NCBI RefSeq assembly: GCF_014218805.1
Contig: NZ_JACJUV010000001.1
Coordinates: 1,054,001-1,118,000 of the forward strand
Origin: Teredinibacter franksiae
GTDB lineage: Bacteria > Pseudomonadota > Gammaproteobacteria > Pseudomonadales > Cellvibrionaceae
Length of the DNA stretch: 64,000 nt
Reading direction: 5' to 3'
The notes beneath the pieces are model-generated. The model worked only from the letters and a program-made list of their open reading frames with translations, did not search any database and was not told where the DNA came from. Position numbers and translations under genes: made by a program. Below, piece after piece: positions 37,946-47,639 of the stretch (within the stretch, counting starts at the first letter, position 1; every line of letters begins with the position of its first letter).

Positions 37946-38986
37946 ATGGCCTTGTTAAACATTACCTCACCCCATGCACATAAACCTGGCGATACCGGCA
38001 CGGTAATGAAAACCGTACTACTGGCCATTGTTCCAGGCGTTGCAGTGCTAACCTATTTTTTCGGGCCAGGCGTACTATTCAACATCATAATCGCCAGTGT
38101 ATTTTCACTCGCTTATGAAGGCGCATTTCTGAAATTGCGCAATCGCTCCGTGGGCTTTTACCTGAAGGACTACAGCGCTTTGGTAACCGCCGTTTTACTG
38201 GCACTGGCAATACCACCCTACGCACCTTGGTGGTTAATCGCCACCGGCAGCTTTTTTGCCATCGTTGTCGCTAAACAGCTCTACGGGGGCTTAGGATACA
38301 ACCCTTTTAATCCGGCGATGGTTGGCTACATTGTCTTACTGATTTCCTTTCCCTTAGAAATGAGCCAGTGGCCCGCTGCTGCGTCTACTCTAGCCGAAGG
38401 TCAGGCGCTACCCAGTATTGTGCAGAGTCTTGGCCAGGTGTTTTTAGGTAACACCATCGACGGTTACACGGCCGCAACGCCGCTGGACATTTTGAAACAA
38501 AACAACAGCCTTGAACTTAGCGAGCTGTATAAAACTGACCCTGGATTTCTCGCCGGAAAATGGGCTGGCGCCGGTTGGGAGTGGGCGAACCTAGCATTTC
38601 TTTTAGGCGGCTTCTTTCTACTCTACAAAAAAATATTCACTTGGCACGCCCCCGTAGCGATGCTAGTGAGCCTAACCGTGTTGTCGGCTGTGTGTTACGA
38701 CGGAGGAAGCTCTTCTAGCGTAGGCTCGCCAGTCTTTCACTTGTTATCCGGTGCCACCATGCTCGGCGCCTTTTTTATTGTAACCGACCCGGTCACCAGT
38801 ACCGTGAGTAATCGTGGTCGACTCATTTACGGCACCTTAATTGGCGTATTGATTTTTGTCATTCGTGTGTGGGGCAACTACCCCGACGCAGTAGCTTTTG
38901 CGGTATTGCTAATGAATTTTGCGGCGCCGTTTGTGGATTACTACACCAAACCCAAAACTTATGGCCACGTAAAATCTAGCCGTTAA
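37946..38986 (+). CDS. rnfD: Rnf complex subunit D
   Basis: Integral membrane flavoprotein of the Rnf complex, homologous to NqrB. 346 residues with about nine membrane helices. The segment DGYTAATPLD (T178) corresponds to the threonine that carries covalently bound FMN; the usual SGAT is TAAT here. SGATMLGAFFIVTDPVTSTV is conserved in the family. It begins 2 bp after the rnfC stop. Confidence 0.94.
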   Translation: MALLNITSPHAHKPGDTGTVMKTVLLAIVPGVAVLTYFFGPGVLFNIIIASVFSLAYEGAFLKLRNRSVGFYLKDYSALVTAVLLALAIPPYAPWWLIATGSFFAIVVAKQLYGGLGYNPFNPAMVGYIVLLISFPLEMSQWPAAASTLAEGQALPSIVQSLGQVFLGNTIDGYTAATPLDILKQNNSLELSELYKTDPGFLAGKWAGAGWEWANLAFLLGGFFLLYKKIFTWHAPVAMLVSLTVLSAVCYDGGSSSSVGSPVFHLLSGATMLGAFFIVTDPVTSTVSNRGRLIYGTLIGVLIFVIRVWGNYPDAVAFAVLLMNFAAPFVDYYTKPKTYGHVKSSR

Positions 38987-39021
38987 ACACGATCCTATTT
39001 ACCGCTATTTGAGAACATAAT

Positions 39022-39648
39022 GTGCTGACTCAATCGATCAGTAAAAACAGTTTGATCCTCGCCGCCTTTGCATTAGTCACAGCGGGCATTCTCGCTGTCA
39101 CCTATCAGGCTACAGCTGAACGTATTGCCGAAGAAGAACGCAAAGCTGCACAGGCTGCCCTACTTGAAATTGTGCCCGCGACTCGGCACGATAACGATAT
39201 GCTGTCGCACACGTTTAGCATACCGCAATACCTGCTGGCTGAACTTGGCCTTAAAAATAACGCCAACATTCACCTAGCCTATAACAACGATGAACCGGTG
39301 GCCGCAATTGTCCCAGCGCTTGCGCCAGATGGATACAGCGGCGATATAAAACTGATTATTGGTATTAATGCCGATGGTAGCTTAGCCGGCGTTCGAGTTT
39401 TGACCCATAAAGAAACACCAGGCCTTGGCGATAAAATTGATCTGCGAAAAAGTGATTGGATTCTAGGCTTTAACGGCAAGTCGCTAACTAACCCAAACAT
39501 CGAACAATGGGCAGTAAAAAAAGACGGCGGTCATTTTGACCAGTTTACCGGCGCTACAATTACACCGCGCGCGGTAGTACAACGGGTTAAACAAACACTA
39601 CAATTTTACAGTACGCATCGGGCGCTAATTTTCGAGAAGAGTGAATAA
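39022..39648 (+). CDS. rnfG: Rnf complex subunit G
   Basis: Periplasmic-facing flavoprotein subunit with one N-terminal membrane helix (about 9-28) and covalent FMN. The flavin-attachment motif TGATIT is at 176-181 (T181 carries FMN). 208 residues. The start is a GTG at 39022; an ATG two bases earlier is out of frame and stops at once. It follows rnfD by 35 bp and precedes rnfE by 2 bp. Confidence 0.94.
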   Translation: MLTQSISKNSLILAAFALVTAGILAVTYQATAERIAEEERKAAQAALLEIVPATRHDNDMLSHTFSIPQYLLAELGLKNNANIHLAYNNDEPVAAIVPALAPDGYSGDIKLIIGINADGSLAGVRVLTHKETPGLGDKIDLRKSDWILGFNGKSLTNPNIEQWAVKKDGGHFDQFTGATITPRAVVQRVKQTLQFYSTHRALIFEKSE

Positions 39649-39650
39649 CC

Positions 39651-40361
39651 ATGACCAGCTACCGCGAAATTACCGCTAACGGTTTATGGAAGAACAACCC
39701 GGCCTTGGTTCAATTACTAGGCCTCTGCCCACTTTTAGCCGTAACCGGCTCGGTGGTCAATGCCCTGGGCTTGGGGCTGGCCACAATGCTAGTGTTAATG
39801 GGCTCTAATTTTTCTGTTTCGTTAATTCGTAACGCGGTAAGCGACGCGGTAAAACTGCCCGCATTCGTAATGATTATTGCGGCCTTTACCACCTGCGCAG
39901 AGCTCTTAATGCAGGCCTATACCTATGAGCTGTATCAGATACTGGGTATTTTTATTCCCCTTATTGTAACCAATTGCTCCATCCTCGGCCGAGCCGATGC
40001 CTTTGCTTGCAAGAACCCTTTACTCCCTTCGTTAGTCGATGGTTTTATGATGGGGTTAGGTTTTTTGTTGGTACTGGTCACCATTGGCGCTCTAAGAGAG
40101 ATCCTGGGAGCCGGTACGCTATTCGACAATATGCATCTATTATTTGGTGAGAGTGCCCGCGGCTGGACGCTGAATCTGTTCGGCGACAACTATAAAGGCT
40201 TTCTTGTAGCCGTATTGCCGCCCGGAGCCTTTTTAATTGCCGGGCTGTTAATTGCCATTAAAAATATGATTGATATGGAATTAAAAAAGCAGGCCGAAAA
40301 AAATAAAGCAACCATAGAGAAGGGTTCCAAACGCGTGCGTACTACCGGCCATGTTACTTAA
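39651..40361 (+). CDS. rnfE: Rnf complex subunit E
   Basis: Integral membrane subunit, paralogous to RnfA, with six predicted helices and the family block [20 protein letters not shown]. 236 residues with a charged cytoplasmic C-terminal tail. Last gene of the operon. The nth endonuclease gene that commonly follows rnfE in gammaproteobacteria is absent; the next gene is a convergent ParA ATPase 20 bp away. Confidence 0.95.
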   Translation: MTSYREITANGLWKNNPALVQLLGLCPLLAVTGSVVNALGLGLATMLVLMGSNFSVSLIRNAVSDAVKLPAFVMIIAAFTTCAELLMQAYTYELYQILGIFIPLIVTNCSILGRADAFACKNPLLPSLVDGFMMGLGFLLVLVTIGALREILGAGTLFDNMHLLFGESARGWTLNLFGDNYKGFLVAVLPPGAFLIAGLLIAIKNMIDMELKKQAEKNKATIEKGSKRVRTTGHVT

Positions 40362-40381
40362 TAGATTATTGCTGCTTGCCC

Positions 40382-41008
40382 TTAATGTTCCGTGGCGTTT
40401 AGCCAGTCAATAATAGGCTGCCACTGGGCGGTATCTATAGACACCATTCCAGGGGGGAGATCGAAAATCGTCAAGCCCTTGTCCATTGCCCGAACATAAT
40501 TTTGTGTATCGCGTAGCGAAGAGATTAAGGGTAGCTCAACCCGGTTTAAAAACTCCAACAGTACCTGAAAGTAGCGCGTTTTGGTTTTTGCTCGATTGGC
40601 AACGATACCGATTTTAATGGATGATTCCATTACTCCAGAGCGGTACAGCCCCATAATAAAGCGAAGACAAGCTTTGATATCGGTGGGCGAAGACAAAATA
40701 GGAATCAGCACACAATCCCCTTCATGGATAATATCGGCTACGTGGTCTAAGTCCCACGCGGCGGGCATATCATGCACAACCATCTCTGCACGGCTACCCA
40801 CCACCGGCTGATCAACCGCTAAGGCCACGAGCTCAATGTGTGAATATTTATCAGGTCGAGAACCTAACCAATCGGAGCTAGAGCGCTGGGTATCGTGGTC
40901 CACAAGCAATACAGACTTACCCTGATTCGCGAAGTACCCTGCAAGCTGCGCGGCTATTGTTGTTTTACCGCAGCCCCCTTTAGGGTTGGCAATGAATATT
41001 TGGTTCAT
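40382..41008 (-). CDS. ParA/MinD-like P-loop ATPase
   Basis: 208-residue cytoplasmic ATPase with deviant Walker A KGGCGKTT near residue 10, LLVDHDTQRSS (Walker A') and the switch region VVHDMPAA. It is shorter than chromosomal ParA (Soj) and has no N-terminal DNA-binding helix-turn-helix, and no parB or parS is adjacent. Orphan ParA-like proteins of this size position diverse cellular cargo. The ATG at 41008 is preferred over the longer frame (41041) because MNQIFIANPKGG is the family opening. The cargo cannot be inferred. Confidence 0.82.
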   Translation of the reverse strand: MNQIFIANPKGGCGKTTIAAQLAGYFANQGKSVLLVDHDTQRSSSDWLGSRPDKYSHIELVALAVDQPVVGSRAEMVVHDMPAAWDLDHVADIIHEGDCVLIPILSSPTDIKACLRFIMGLYRSGVMESSIKIGIVANRAKTKTRYFQVLLEFLNRVELPLISSLRDTQNYVRAMDKGLTIFDLPPGMVSIDTAQWQPIIDWLNATEH

Positions 41009-41134
41009 GGAAGACTGAATTCCGAAATGGCCCCGCTTCATTTATAGCAGATAAGAACGCGGCAATCTTCACATCAGAGTAAATTGTGGCGGCTATCAAA
41101 ATAGTTGCTCAATTAACAAACAGACGTAGGCACT

Positions 41135-43255
41135 TTAACGCTTACCTTTCTGCTCGGCAGCTAGTACCGCAGTGATCAGCGCCTCACTCTTCAGTAACGT
41201 CTCCTGCAACTCCTGCTCGGGGTCAGATAGATCCACAATAGCGCCCCCCACACCAACTTCTGCTACGCCGCGATGCATCACTAGAGTACGAATAACAATA
41301 TTTAAATCCGCACAGCCGTTGAATGCCAAGTAACCTATGGTACCGGAATAGATGCCTCTCGCTTCAGCCTCAAGCCTGCCTAAAATATCCAAGGTGCGCT
41401 TTTTGGGCGCACCGGTCATGCTACCACCGGGGAAACAGGCCCGCACACAGCCCAGCGCTGTTGTATTGCGTTTCAAGTGGCTGCGAATCGTACTGACAAG
41501 CTGATGAACAGTGGCATAAGTTTCCACATCGAAAAGTTTGGTAACCTGTACGCTACCAATTTCGGATACCCGGCCGAGGTCATTCCGCAGTAAATCAACA
41601 ATCATCAGGTTTTCAGCACGATCTTTCTCACTGGTGCGTAGGTCTGAGATTAAAGCTTCATCTTCCAGAGCACTGGCACCTCGTTTTCGAGTACCTTTGA
41701 TCGGCTTAGTTTCCACAACACCGTGCCGGTTGATCGCTAAAAAACGTTCTGGTGAAGCACAGAGTACCGTCAAATCATCTGAGAATTTCAAATAGCCACT
41801 ATAGGGCGCGGGGTTACTTGCCCGCAATATTTGGTAGGTTTTCAGAGCGTCAACCTGTGTCGATTTTTTCAGCTTATTGGTTAGGCAAACTTCGTAGGTT
41901 TCGCCCTCGTGAATAAACTGCTTCGCCTGGGTAATTCTCTCTAAGTATTCACGCTCATTCAGCGCTCTCTCGAACGAGTTCATACTTATTGGATCTGTAA
42001 GTACCTCTGGATCTTGGTGCGGCGCTTTTGAAGCCACAGCCAAGACACGCTGTAATTCATCCTCACAGCGACTCATCCAAGCTTCAGCTCTGGGTTGAGA
42101 CGACACGGTATCCATCACTAGGAGATAAATCACTTCTTCGAGGTGATCAAAAACCAAAGCGCGATCGGCAAGCAGCCACATAGCATCGGGCGTATCGGCT
42201 ACATGATTTTCAGGATAGCCACATTCGGCCTTCATCTCGTAACCAAAGTAGCCCACGTAGCCGAGATTAAAATCAAAGGGGAAATCTGCATCAAAACTGT
42301 CAAATTGTTTTAATTGCGCGTCGAGATAGTCAAACACAGAGCCTGGATATCGCTCTACCGCACCCATCCGCTCTATTCTGGTTTCACCAGCCTGCACTTT
42401 ATAACTGACAAGCTCTGAAAAGGGGCCAGAATTATCGCCCATAAACGAAAATCTAGCACCGCCAGCAATCAAGGATGAGTCGAGCCAGAATGATTTCGTT
42501 GAACCACCAAAGTGTTTTTCAAAAACGTCACCCGGCTCTACAAAATAAGGCAGGCGTCGATGAAAGAGACGCATCTTGCTTGAATCTACACGGGGATTAT
42601 TCAAGCCAACCCCGTGAGGCGCCGGGGGAGGTGCATTTGGTAGAGCCCGACTTTCATCCGTAGGAGGGTTTTGCTTATACCAGGCAACAGTGAGGTCTTG
42701 AAAATTTTGTACAAGCTGATAACCATACCCCGAACAGATGGATTCAGGATGAAACTGTACCCCCCACATGGGCCGAGTTTTATGGCGAATGGCCATTACC
42801 GTGTTGTCGGTTGTAAACGCCGAAACTTCTAGCTCTTGGGGTAAATCGGTAATCACCAAGGAATGGTAGCGCACCACGTCGAAAGGCGAAGGGATATCCT
42901 TAAACAGTTCCATTTTACTGTGATGTATAGAGCTTATGCGCCCGTGCATGACTTCCTGTGCGTAATCGACACGCGCACCACAAAAATAACCCAGCCCCTG
43001 ATGCCCGAGACAAACACCTAAAACGGGGATTTCTGCCTGCTCGATGACGTCCCGACAAATACCGAAGTCGTCGGTGCGCTCTGGGCGCCCCGGCCCAGGA
43101 CTGATAACAATGTTGTCAAACCCTCTACGCCTCAGTTCCGCCCAACTTAACTCATCATTGCGCACGACAACCGGAGGCACTCGGTTGACCTCTGCAATTA
43201 ATTGATAGAGGTTATAGGTGAAGGAATCAAAATTATCGATTAATAAGGTTTTCAA
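41135..43255 (-). CDS. pabAB: Fused aminodeoxychorismate synthase (PabA-PabB)
   Basis: 706-residue bifunctional enzyme that converts chorismate plus glutamine to 4-amino-4-deoxychorismate, precursor of p-aminobenzoate and folate. Residues 1-190 are a class I glutamine amidotransferase with the triad C82 (GVCLGHQG), H169 and E171 (FHPES). A proline-rich linker at about 198-215 leads to a chorismate-binding domain from about 225. The PIKGTRKRG motif at 518-526 has Lys520, the PabB hallmark; anthranilate synthase has PIAGT. Most gammaproteobacteria encode pabA and pabB separately; the fusion resembles plant/actinobacterial enzymes. A TrpEG-type role is unlikely given Lys520. No pabC is adjacent. 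Confidence 0.88.
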   Translation of the reverse strand: MKTLLIDNFDSFTYNLYQLIAEVNRVPPVVVRNDELSWAELRRRGFDNIVISPGPGRPERTDDFGICRDVIEQAEIPVLGVCLGHQGLGYFCGARVDYAQEVMHGRISSIHHSKMELFKDIPSPFDVVRYHSLVITDLPQELEVSAFTTDNTVMAIRHKTRPMWGVQFHPESICSGYGYQLVQNFQDLTVAWYKQNPPTDESRALPNAPPPAPHGVGLNNPRVDSSKMRLFHRRLPYFVEPGDVFEKHFGGSTKSFWLDSSLIAGGARFSFMGDNSGPFSELVSYKVQAGETRIERMGAVERYPGSVFDYLDAQLKQFDSFDADFPFDFNLGYVGYFGYEMKAECGYPENHVADTPDAMWLLADRALVFDHLEEVIYLLVMDTVSSQPRAEAWMSRCEDELQRVLAVASKAPHQDPEVLTDPISMNSFERALNEREYLERITQAKQFIHEGETYEVCLTNKLKKSTQVDALKTYQILRASNPAPYSGYLKFSDDLTVLCASPERFLAINRHGVVETKPIKGTRKRGASALEDEALISDLRTSEKDRAENLMIVDLLRNDLGRVSEIGSVQVTKLFDVETYATVHQLVSTIRSHLKRNTTALGCVRACFPGGSMTGAPKKRTLDILGRLEAEARGIYSGTIGYLAFNGCADLNIVIRTLVMHRGVAEVGVGGAIVDLSDPEQELQETLLKSEALITAVLAAEQKGKR

Positions 43256-43285
43256 GGGCGAATTACTTCATCTAAGCTTTGGGCA

Positions 43286-43669
43286 TTATTTACAGGTGAG
43301 TAATTCGATCTTATACCCGTCGGGGTCTTCGACAAAAGCCAAGATGGTTGTCCCATGCTTCATTGGCCCGGCTTCGCGTACGACTTTACCTCCTGCAGCC
43401 TTGATTTTGTCACAGGCCGCGTACACATCCACCACGCCGATGGCCAAATGACCAAAACCAGAGCCCAATTCGTATTCCGCAGTATCCCAGTTATGGGTTA
43501 ATTCGAGCACCGTACTATTCGCCTCATCGCCATACCCCACAAAAGCTAGGGTAAACTTCCCTTCTGGGTAGTCTTTCCTACGCAGTAACTTCATACCCAG
43601 TATTTCGGTGTAAAAAGCCAGAGACTTGTCTAAATCACCTACTCTTAGCATGGTGTGGAGGAATTGCAT
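43286..43669 (-). CDS. gloA: Lactoylglutathione lyase (glyoxalase I)
   Basis: Isomerises the methylglyoxal-glutathione hemithioacetal to S-lactoylglutathione. The 127 residues hold the four metal ligands H5, E56, H74 and E122 in the positions of the nickel-type E. coli enzyme, plus the [11 protein letters not shown] signature. It lies 30 bp upstream of pabAB on the same strand and may be cotranscribed. Confidence 0.95.
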   Translation of the reverse strand: MQFLHTMLRVGDLDKSLAFYTEILGMKLLRRKDYPEGKFTLAFVGYGDEANSTVLELTHNWDTAEYELGSGFGHLAIGVVDVYAACDKIKAAGGKVVREAGPMKHGTTILAFVEDPDGYKIELLTCK

Positions 43670-44202
43670 AGGTCACCCTTAATCAATTAAAACAGAGGGG
43701 GTGAAGAATACTGCTGGAGACCTGAGTTGGCAAATAATGGGTTAGCGAGCAGGGTTATGGCTCTCAGTAAAACGGTTACAGGAAAGTACTTCTGCCGACG
43801 CTAAAGGCGCTACGATGAAACCCTACACAACGCCCCATAGGTACTTGGTATAATTTACGGCAATTCGTTGCACTTACGCCTTAATAGCACAGCCGAGTAG
43901 GTCGATGACAAAACTTTCTATCAGCTATGGCGTGTGCCGCCACCCCCCTAAAAGGGTATTTACCCACCACCTCATGTGTTGAGCAAAAACCGAGCACCTC
44001 ACCTTCAAATGCTAGCACAACAGTTTAGATAGAACAGAGGTTACCGGCATAGGGCGGCCTGTCGAAAAAATTTAGCCCCCTCCATGAAGCGTACGAAAAG
44101 CCCTGAAGTCCGCAGGCTAGAAAATCTTATCACGCGTTGGCCAAGCCCCCTCTAAGCAAACCCCCTTGCACTAGTACTTACAGGGATGCGCAGAGGATAA
44201 AA
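43670..44202. other. 533-bp intergenic region between the cytochrome/FG-GAP gene and gloA
   Basis: No open frame of credible coding character, no tRNA and no clear terminator was found. A TATAAT-like box at about 43848 has no good -35 partner. The region is unremarkable in what can be seen by eye. Confidence 0.55.
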
Positions 44203-45777
44203 TCATTTGGTAGCGCTATCCTGTAGCTGCATTACGGGCTTTTCTCTTGAGATTTTCACTATTCGAGGTTTTTTGTTTTCGTTTTTAAGGATATCTTTCG
44301 CCCTAGCCCGATCAATAAACTGCAAATTCATAAACTTTTTCAACAAATCTATATCGAACAATCCTGCCAAAATTTCCAGATCACCATTACCGTCAATATC
44401 CACCAACTCAAAGGAAACAATACTACTTGGCTCGTGAATAATGGGACGAGCATGAAAATTTTGCTTTCCATCATTTTCGTACCAAATCAGAGTTTGCCGT
44501 TTTTCGTCCTCCCAATAGTTATTCCAACTGCTGGCCACAATATCGTTGTCGCCATCATTATCCCAGTCACCGACCTGCGCTTTAGATGCCCCATAAAATC
44601 GACCAACATCATGATACTCAAATTCCAAACCTCCTCTATTCTCCAGCCACTGCACTCCATGGTAAGGTTTTGGATCATGCTGAAAATCATGTGCATCACC
44701 ATTGGTGAATAATATATCCGTATCACCGTCCATATCAATATCATAGAAATTTATCGCAGTAGGCCCTACCATTGGGTGAGAGGCCTGAAATAAGAGGGCC
44801 TGCTCATAATTACCCCCTCCTCGGTTTATTAAAGCTACAATTTGTTCATGTTCTTGAGTGAGAAAACTCACGAGATCCAGCTTTCCGTCATTATTGATAT
44901 CAACTGGCGTTATATTTAACCCCCCACCAATATTAAACAAGGTCCGTTTTTTATAACCTTTACCTACCCCAAGGTTTTCCAACCAAGCAATTTCACCTGG
45001 CACATCACCACCAAATATTGACACCGCAATATCTAGATCACCATCGTCATCCATATCCAATGGCTGGGCGTCTGTTACACGACCAACATTTTTCAAAATA
45101 ACTTTTTTTTCGAACTTGTTTTTTTTAACTTGTTCTAACAAAACTACACGCCCGGCGTAAACCCCCGTTGGCGGAAAAAAAAGACCAAGAGATGAAACTA
45201 AAACATCATTATCTCCATCATTATCGATATCAACTACGGTAGCATTACTGGGCACTTTAACTTTAGCCAATATAGTCTCAGTCCACTTCGAACCGTCTAT
45301 AACAAGATGAGAAACGGTATCAGTTTCACCATCACAAACCAGAAACTCTTGCCCAGCTGAACCAGTCAGCTCAACAGCCTTCAAGTTGATAACCAAAGGT
45401 AGCTTCGCTTTCCTTCCGATCTCGTTTACCCGATGCATTACCCCTTTATTTCCCGAAACCACATAAGGAAGTACGGGTAAGGCGTCAGGGCTATTCCCGT
45501 AGTAAAAAGCCGTAATATCTCGGATATGTGCTTCAGAAATAAAGGGTTTACCGTATTTATCTTCGGCTATCTCTGCCATTCTTTTAACAACGTATGGCCA
45601 GCTCTTCTTGGGCATCAAGCTAGGTGACGGAGCATAGTGGCACCCGCTGCAATATTGTTCGACAATCTTTGCAACCTGCCCATATGTTTTTTTATCATCG
45701 GCATCAGAAATTGGAGGCCAAGACAAGACCAAAAACGCAAACACTAGCATTATCGAATGACTTTTAATTACGCTCAT
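44203..45777 (-). CDS. Secreted c-type cytochrome / FG-GAP (VCBS) repeat protein
   Basis: 524 residues. An N-terminal signal peptide (about 1-26) is followed by a single heme c site CSGCH (C43, C46, H47), with M54 as a possible distal ligand. From about residue 130 there are FG-GAP-type repeats, visible as six Asp-rich, calcium-loop-like motifs such as DIDNDGDNDV, DMDDDGDLDI, DINNDGKLDL, DIDMDGDTDI, DWDNDGDNDI and DIDGNGDLEI, implying a beta-propeller. ATG 45777 is preferred; a GTG nine codons earlier is in frame. It is 57 bp downstream of the halogenase-like gene and probably cotranscribed. A periplasmic redox role next to a TonB receptor is plausible, but no function is known to me. Confidence 0.8.
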   Translation of the reverse strand: MSVIKSHSIMLVFAFLVLSWPPISDADDKKTYGQVAKIVEQYCSGCHYAPSPSLMPKKSWPYVVKRMAEIAEDKYGKPFISEAHIRDITAFYYGNSPDALPVLPYVVSGNKGVMHRVNEIGRKAKLPLVINLKAVELTGSAGQEFLVCDGETDTVSHLVIDGSKWTETILAKVKVPSNATVVDIDNDGDNDVLVSSLGLFFPPTGVYAGRVVLLEQVKKNKFEKKVILKNVGRVTDAQPLDMDDDGDLDIAVSIFGGDVPGEIAWLENLGVGKGYKKRTLFNIGGGLNITPVDINNDGKLDLVSFLTQEHEQIVALINRGGGNYEQALLFQASHPMVGPTAINFYDIDMDGDTDILFTNGDAHDFQHDPKPYHGVQWLENRGGLEFEYHDVGRFYGASKAQVGDWDNDGDNDIVASSWNNYWEDEKRQTLIWYENDGKQNFHARPIIHEPSSIVSFELVDIDGNGDLEILAGLFDIDLLKKFMNLQFIDRARAKDILKNENKKPRIVKISREKPVMQLQDSATK

Positions 45778-45834
45778 AGATATAGATACCAATACAGTGA
45801 TCACTTATTTAATCACAATCGAAAATATTTAGAG

Positions 45835-47319
45835 CTAAGAATCAACCCTACAATATTGATTTACGAAATCTTGGTGCGAAGGCAATTTTTCAACTTGCCC
45901 ATCTACGGAAGCCTTTATTCCATCAAGGAACCTCCCCAGCTCCGAATCTGTCATAGTAGCTGCCAACTGGTGGTAATGCTTTGGCATTAGACCTTGCCCC
46001 ATCATTACTTGAGTCCACGAATCTATTCTGAACAATTCATTTTCCGCCTGAAATGAGTGTCCCGTTCTCTCAAACAAATTTAATCGATGGGTCAAAGTAT
46101 CGGGAACAGTCATTGATCGACAATGGCGCCAAAACGGACTATCAGTGCGATCGGTTACGTGATAGTGAAGTATAATAAAATCACGGATTTGTTCCATTTC
46201 AATTTTTAGACGGCTGTTGTATTCATCAACGGTAGTTTGATCAACCCCATCAAACGGAAATAATTGCATTAAACGTGTTATACCCGTCATAAAAAGGTGA
46301 ATACTGGTAGATTCTAAGGGCTCAAGAAACCCGCTAGACAACCCCAGAGCTAAACAGTTTTTACTCCACCCAAGTCTGCGCCGCCCCGTACGGTATTTGA
46401 TTACTCGGGGTTCATTTATTGGATCACCCTCTATATTTTTCAACAGCAGCGTCCGGGCCGATTCATCTTCTAAATAGTTACTACAATAAACCAGCCCGTT
46501 ACCTACACGGTGTTGCAGCGGAATCTGCCATTGCCATCCCGAATCGTGTGCGATCGACCGCGTATAGGGTACCGCAGGATTTATTGCCTTTGTTTGTACG
46601 GCAATGGCACTGTCGCACGGCAACCAATGAGACCAATCTTCATATCCGACATGCAACGCCTTTTCCATCAGGAGCGCACGAAAACCGGTACAATCAATAA
46701 ATAAATCCCCCTCAACTAACGCTCCGCTCTGTAACTGTAAAGATTCAATGAAGCCAGTAGACGGCGATAGATTGGCTCCCGTAATAGTGCCTTCCATTCG
46801 CTCCACACCAAGTTTTTCACTAAACTCCCGAAGATACTTCCCATACCGACCAGCGTCCAAATGGTAGGCATAATTAATACTACTTTCTTGTGAAAACCCA
46901 AATCTGCTCTGCTTCGCAGCTTGCAACTCAAAGCAATACTCATCGAAATCTTTGGCAATATTTTGCTCTTTTCCTCGCAACCAAAAATTATGGAATTCTG
47001 CCAGCCACGCCCCAGCCCCGGTCTTACCGAAAGAATGAATATACGATGAACCTTGCCGTCCCCAATTTTCGAAGCTGATACCCAACTTGAACGTCGCACT
47101 GGTGCGACGCATAAACTCCTGCTCATCTATACCCAATAATTTGTGAAACGTGCGCATTGGAGGAATAGTCGCCTCCCCCACACCCACCGTATCGATCATA
47201 TCGGATTCAACCAATGTGATACTTAGGATATCCCCCAACTTTTTCGAAAGCGCAGCCGCAGCCAACCAGCCTGCGGTTCCCCCACCGGCTATAATTACTT
47301 TTTTAATCTTCTTATTCAT
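45835..47319 (-). CDS. Tryptophan-halogenase-like FAD-dependent protein
   Basis: 494-residue member of the flavin-dependent halogenase family (PrnA/RebH type). Visible residues: FAD-binding GGGTAGWLAAAAL at 12-24, the family motif GVGEATIPP at 46-54, catalytic Lys78 in ATFKLGISF, the halogenase signature WQWQIP at 262-267, and the Glu336 region EPLESTSI. All residues used for halogenation by PrnA appear conserved, so activity is possible, but no NRPS/PKS or tryptophan pathway genes are nearby. Genes of this subgroup occur beside TonB-dependent receptors in Xanthomonas, Caulobacter and Cellvibrio relatives. ATG 47319 follows GGGGG. The substrate is unknown. Confidence 0.85.
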   Translation of the reverse strand: MNKKIKKVIIAGGGTAGWLAAAALSKKLGDILSITLVESDMIDTVGVGEATIPPMRTFHKLLGIDEQEFMRRTSATFKLGISFENWGRQGSSYIHSFGKTGAGAWLAEFHNFWLRGKEQNIAKDFDEYCFELQAAKQSRFGFSQESSINYAYHLDAGRYGKYLREFSEKLGVERMEGTITGANLSPSTGFIESLQLQSGALVEGDLFIDCTGFRALLMEKALHVGYEDWSHWLPCDSAIAVQTKAINPAVPYTRSIAHDSGWQWQIPLQHRVGNGLVYCSNYLEDESARTLLLKNIEGDPINEPRVIKYRTGRRRLGWSKNCLALGLSSGFLEPLESTSIHLFMTGITRLMQLFPFDGVDQTTVDEYNSRLKIEMEQIRDFIILHYHVTDRTDSPFWRHCRSMTVPDTLTHRLNLFERTGHSFQAENELFRIDSWTQVMMGQGLMPKHYHQLAATMTDSELGRFLDGIKASVDGQVEKLPSHQDFVNQYCRVDS

Positions 47320-47639
47320 TATTCCCCCCAAGAGGCTCGACCAAAACACTACAGTACTAATGCCATGCTTAAGTCATAGTTTGTAATTCCGAGTCACATC
47401 TTCCAGCATACAAAATAAGCTACGTTGTTGTTGATCAAACTAATGCCACAGCCATTCAGAACTAAAAACAGTACAAGTAACCGCTGTACCGAATCCTCCA
47501 AGGCTAAGACAAAATGGTCACCCTACCAGCACCCCCTTATTTGCCCATAAAAATGTGCATTCAAATAAAAAAAGGCCGCTAAGTATAGCGGCCTTTCCAA
47601 GGGAGGGTATCAGAGTAGCATTAAGCTTTTGCTAACAAA
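47320..47639. other. 320-bp intergenic region, halogenase-like gene / TonB receptor gene
   Basis: It contains a strong minus-strand terminator at 47563-47596 (separate entry). The rest, about 47320-47560, must hold the promoter for the halogenase-like and cytochrome/FG-GAP genes if they are not expressed by read-through. No clear promoter pair was identified by eye. Confidence 0.6.
47563..47596 (-). terminator. Intrinsic terminator after the TonB receptor
   Basis: On the minus strand AAAGGCCGCT-ATACTT-AGCGGCCTTT is a perfect 10-bp stem with a 6-nt loop, extended by TTTTTATT. It lies 44 bp after the receptor stop and separates it from the halogenase-like gene. Confidence 0.88.

Noticed and set aside
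40382..41008. ParA gene as plasmid or integrated element partition module
   Set aside because: No parB, parS or replication gene lies next to it, and the flanks are core metabolic genes.
41135..43255. Anthranilate synthase (TrpEG fusion)
   Set aside because: The PIKGT motif with Lys520 is the aminodeoxychorismate synthase form; TrpE has Ala at that position.
43670..44202. A small RNA or hidden gene in the 533-bp gap before gloA
   Set aside because: No promoter-terminator pair, tRNA fold or coding-like frame could be supported by eye.
45835..47319. Halogenase-like gene as part of a secondary-metabolite cluster
   Set aside because: No NRPS, PKS, flavin reductase or tryptophan-modification genes are near it. 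The context is a TonB receptor and a cytochrome, so a biosynthetic gene cluster is not supported.
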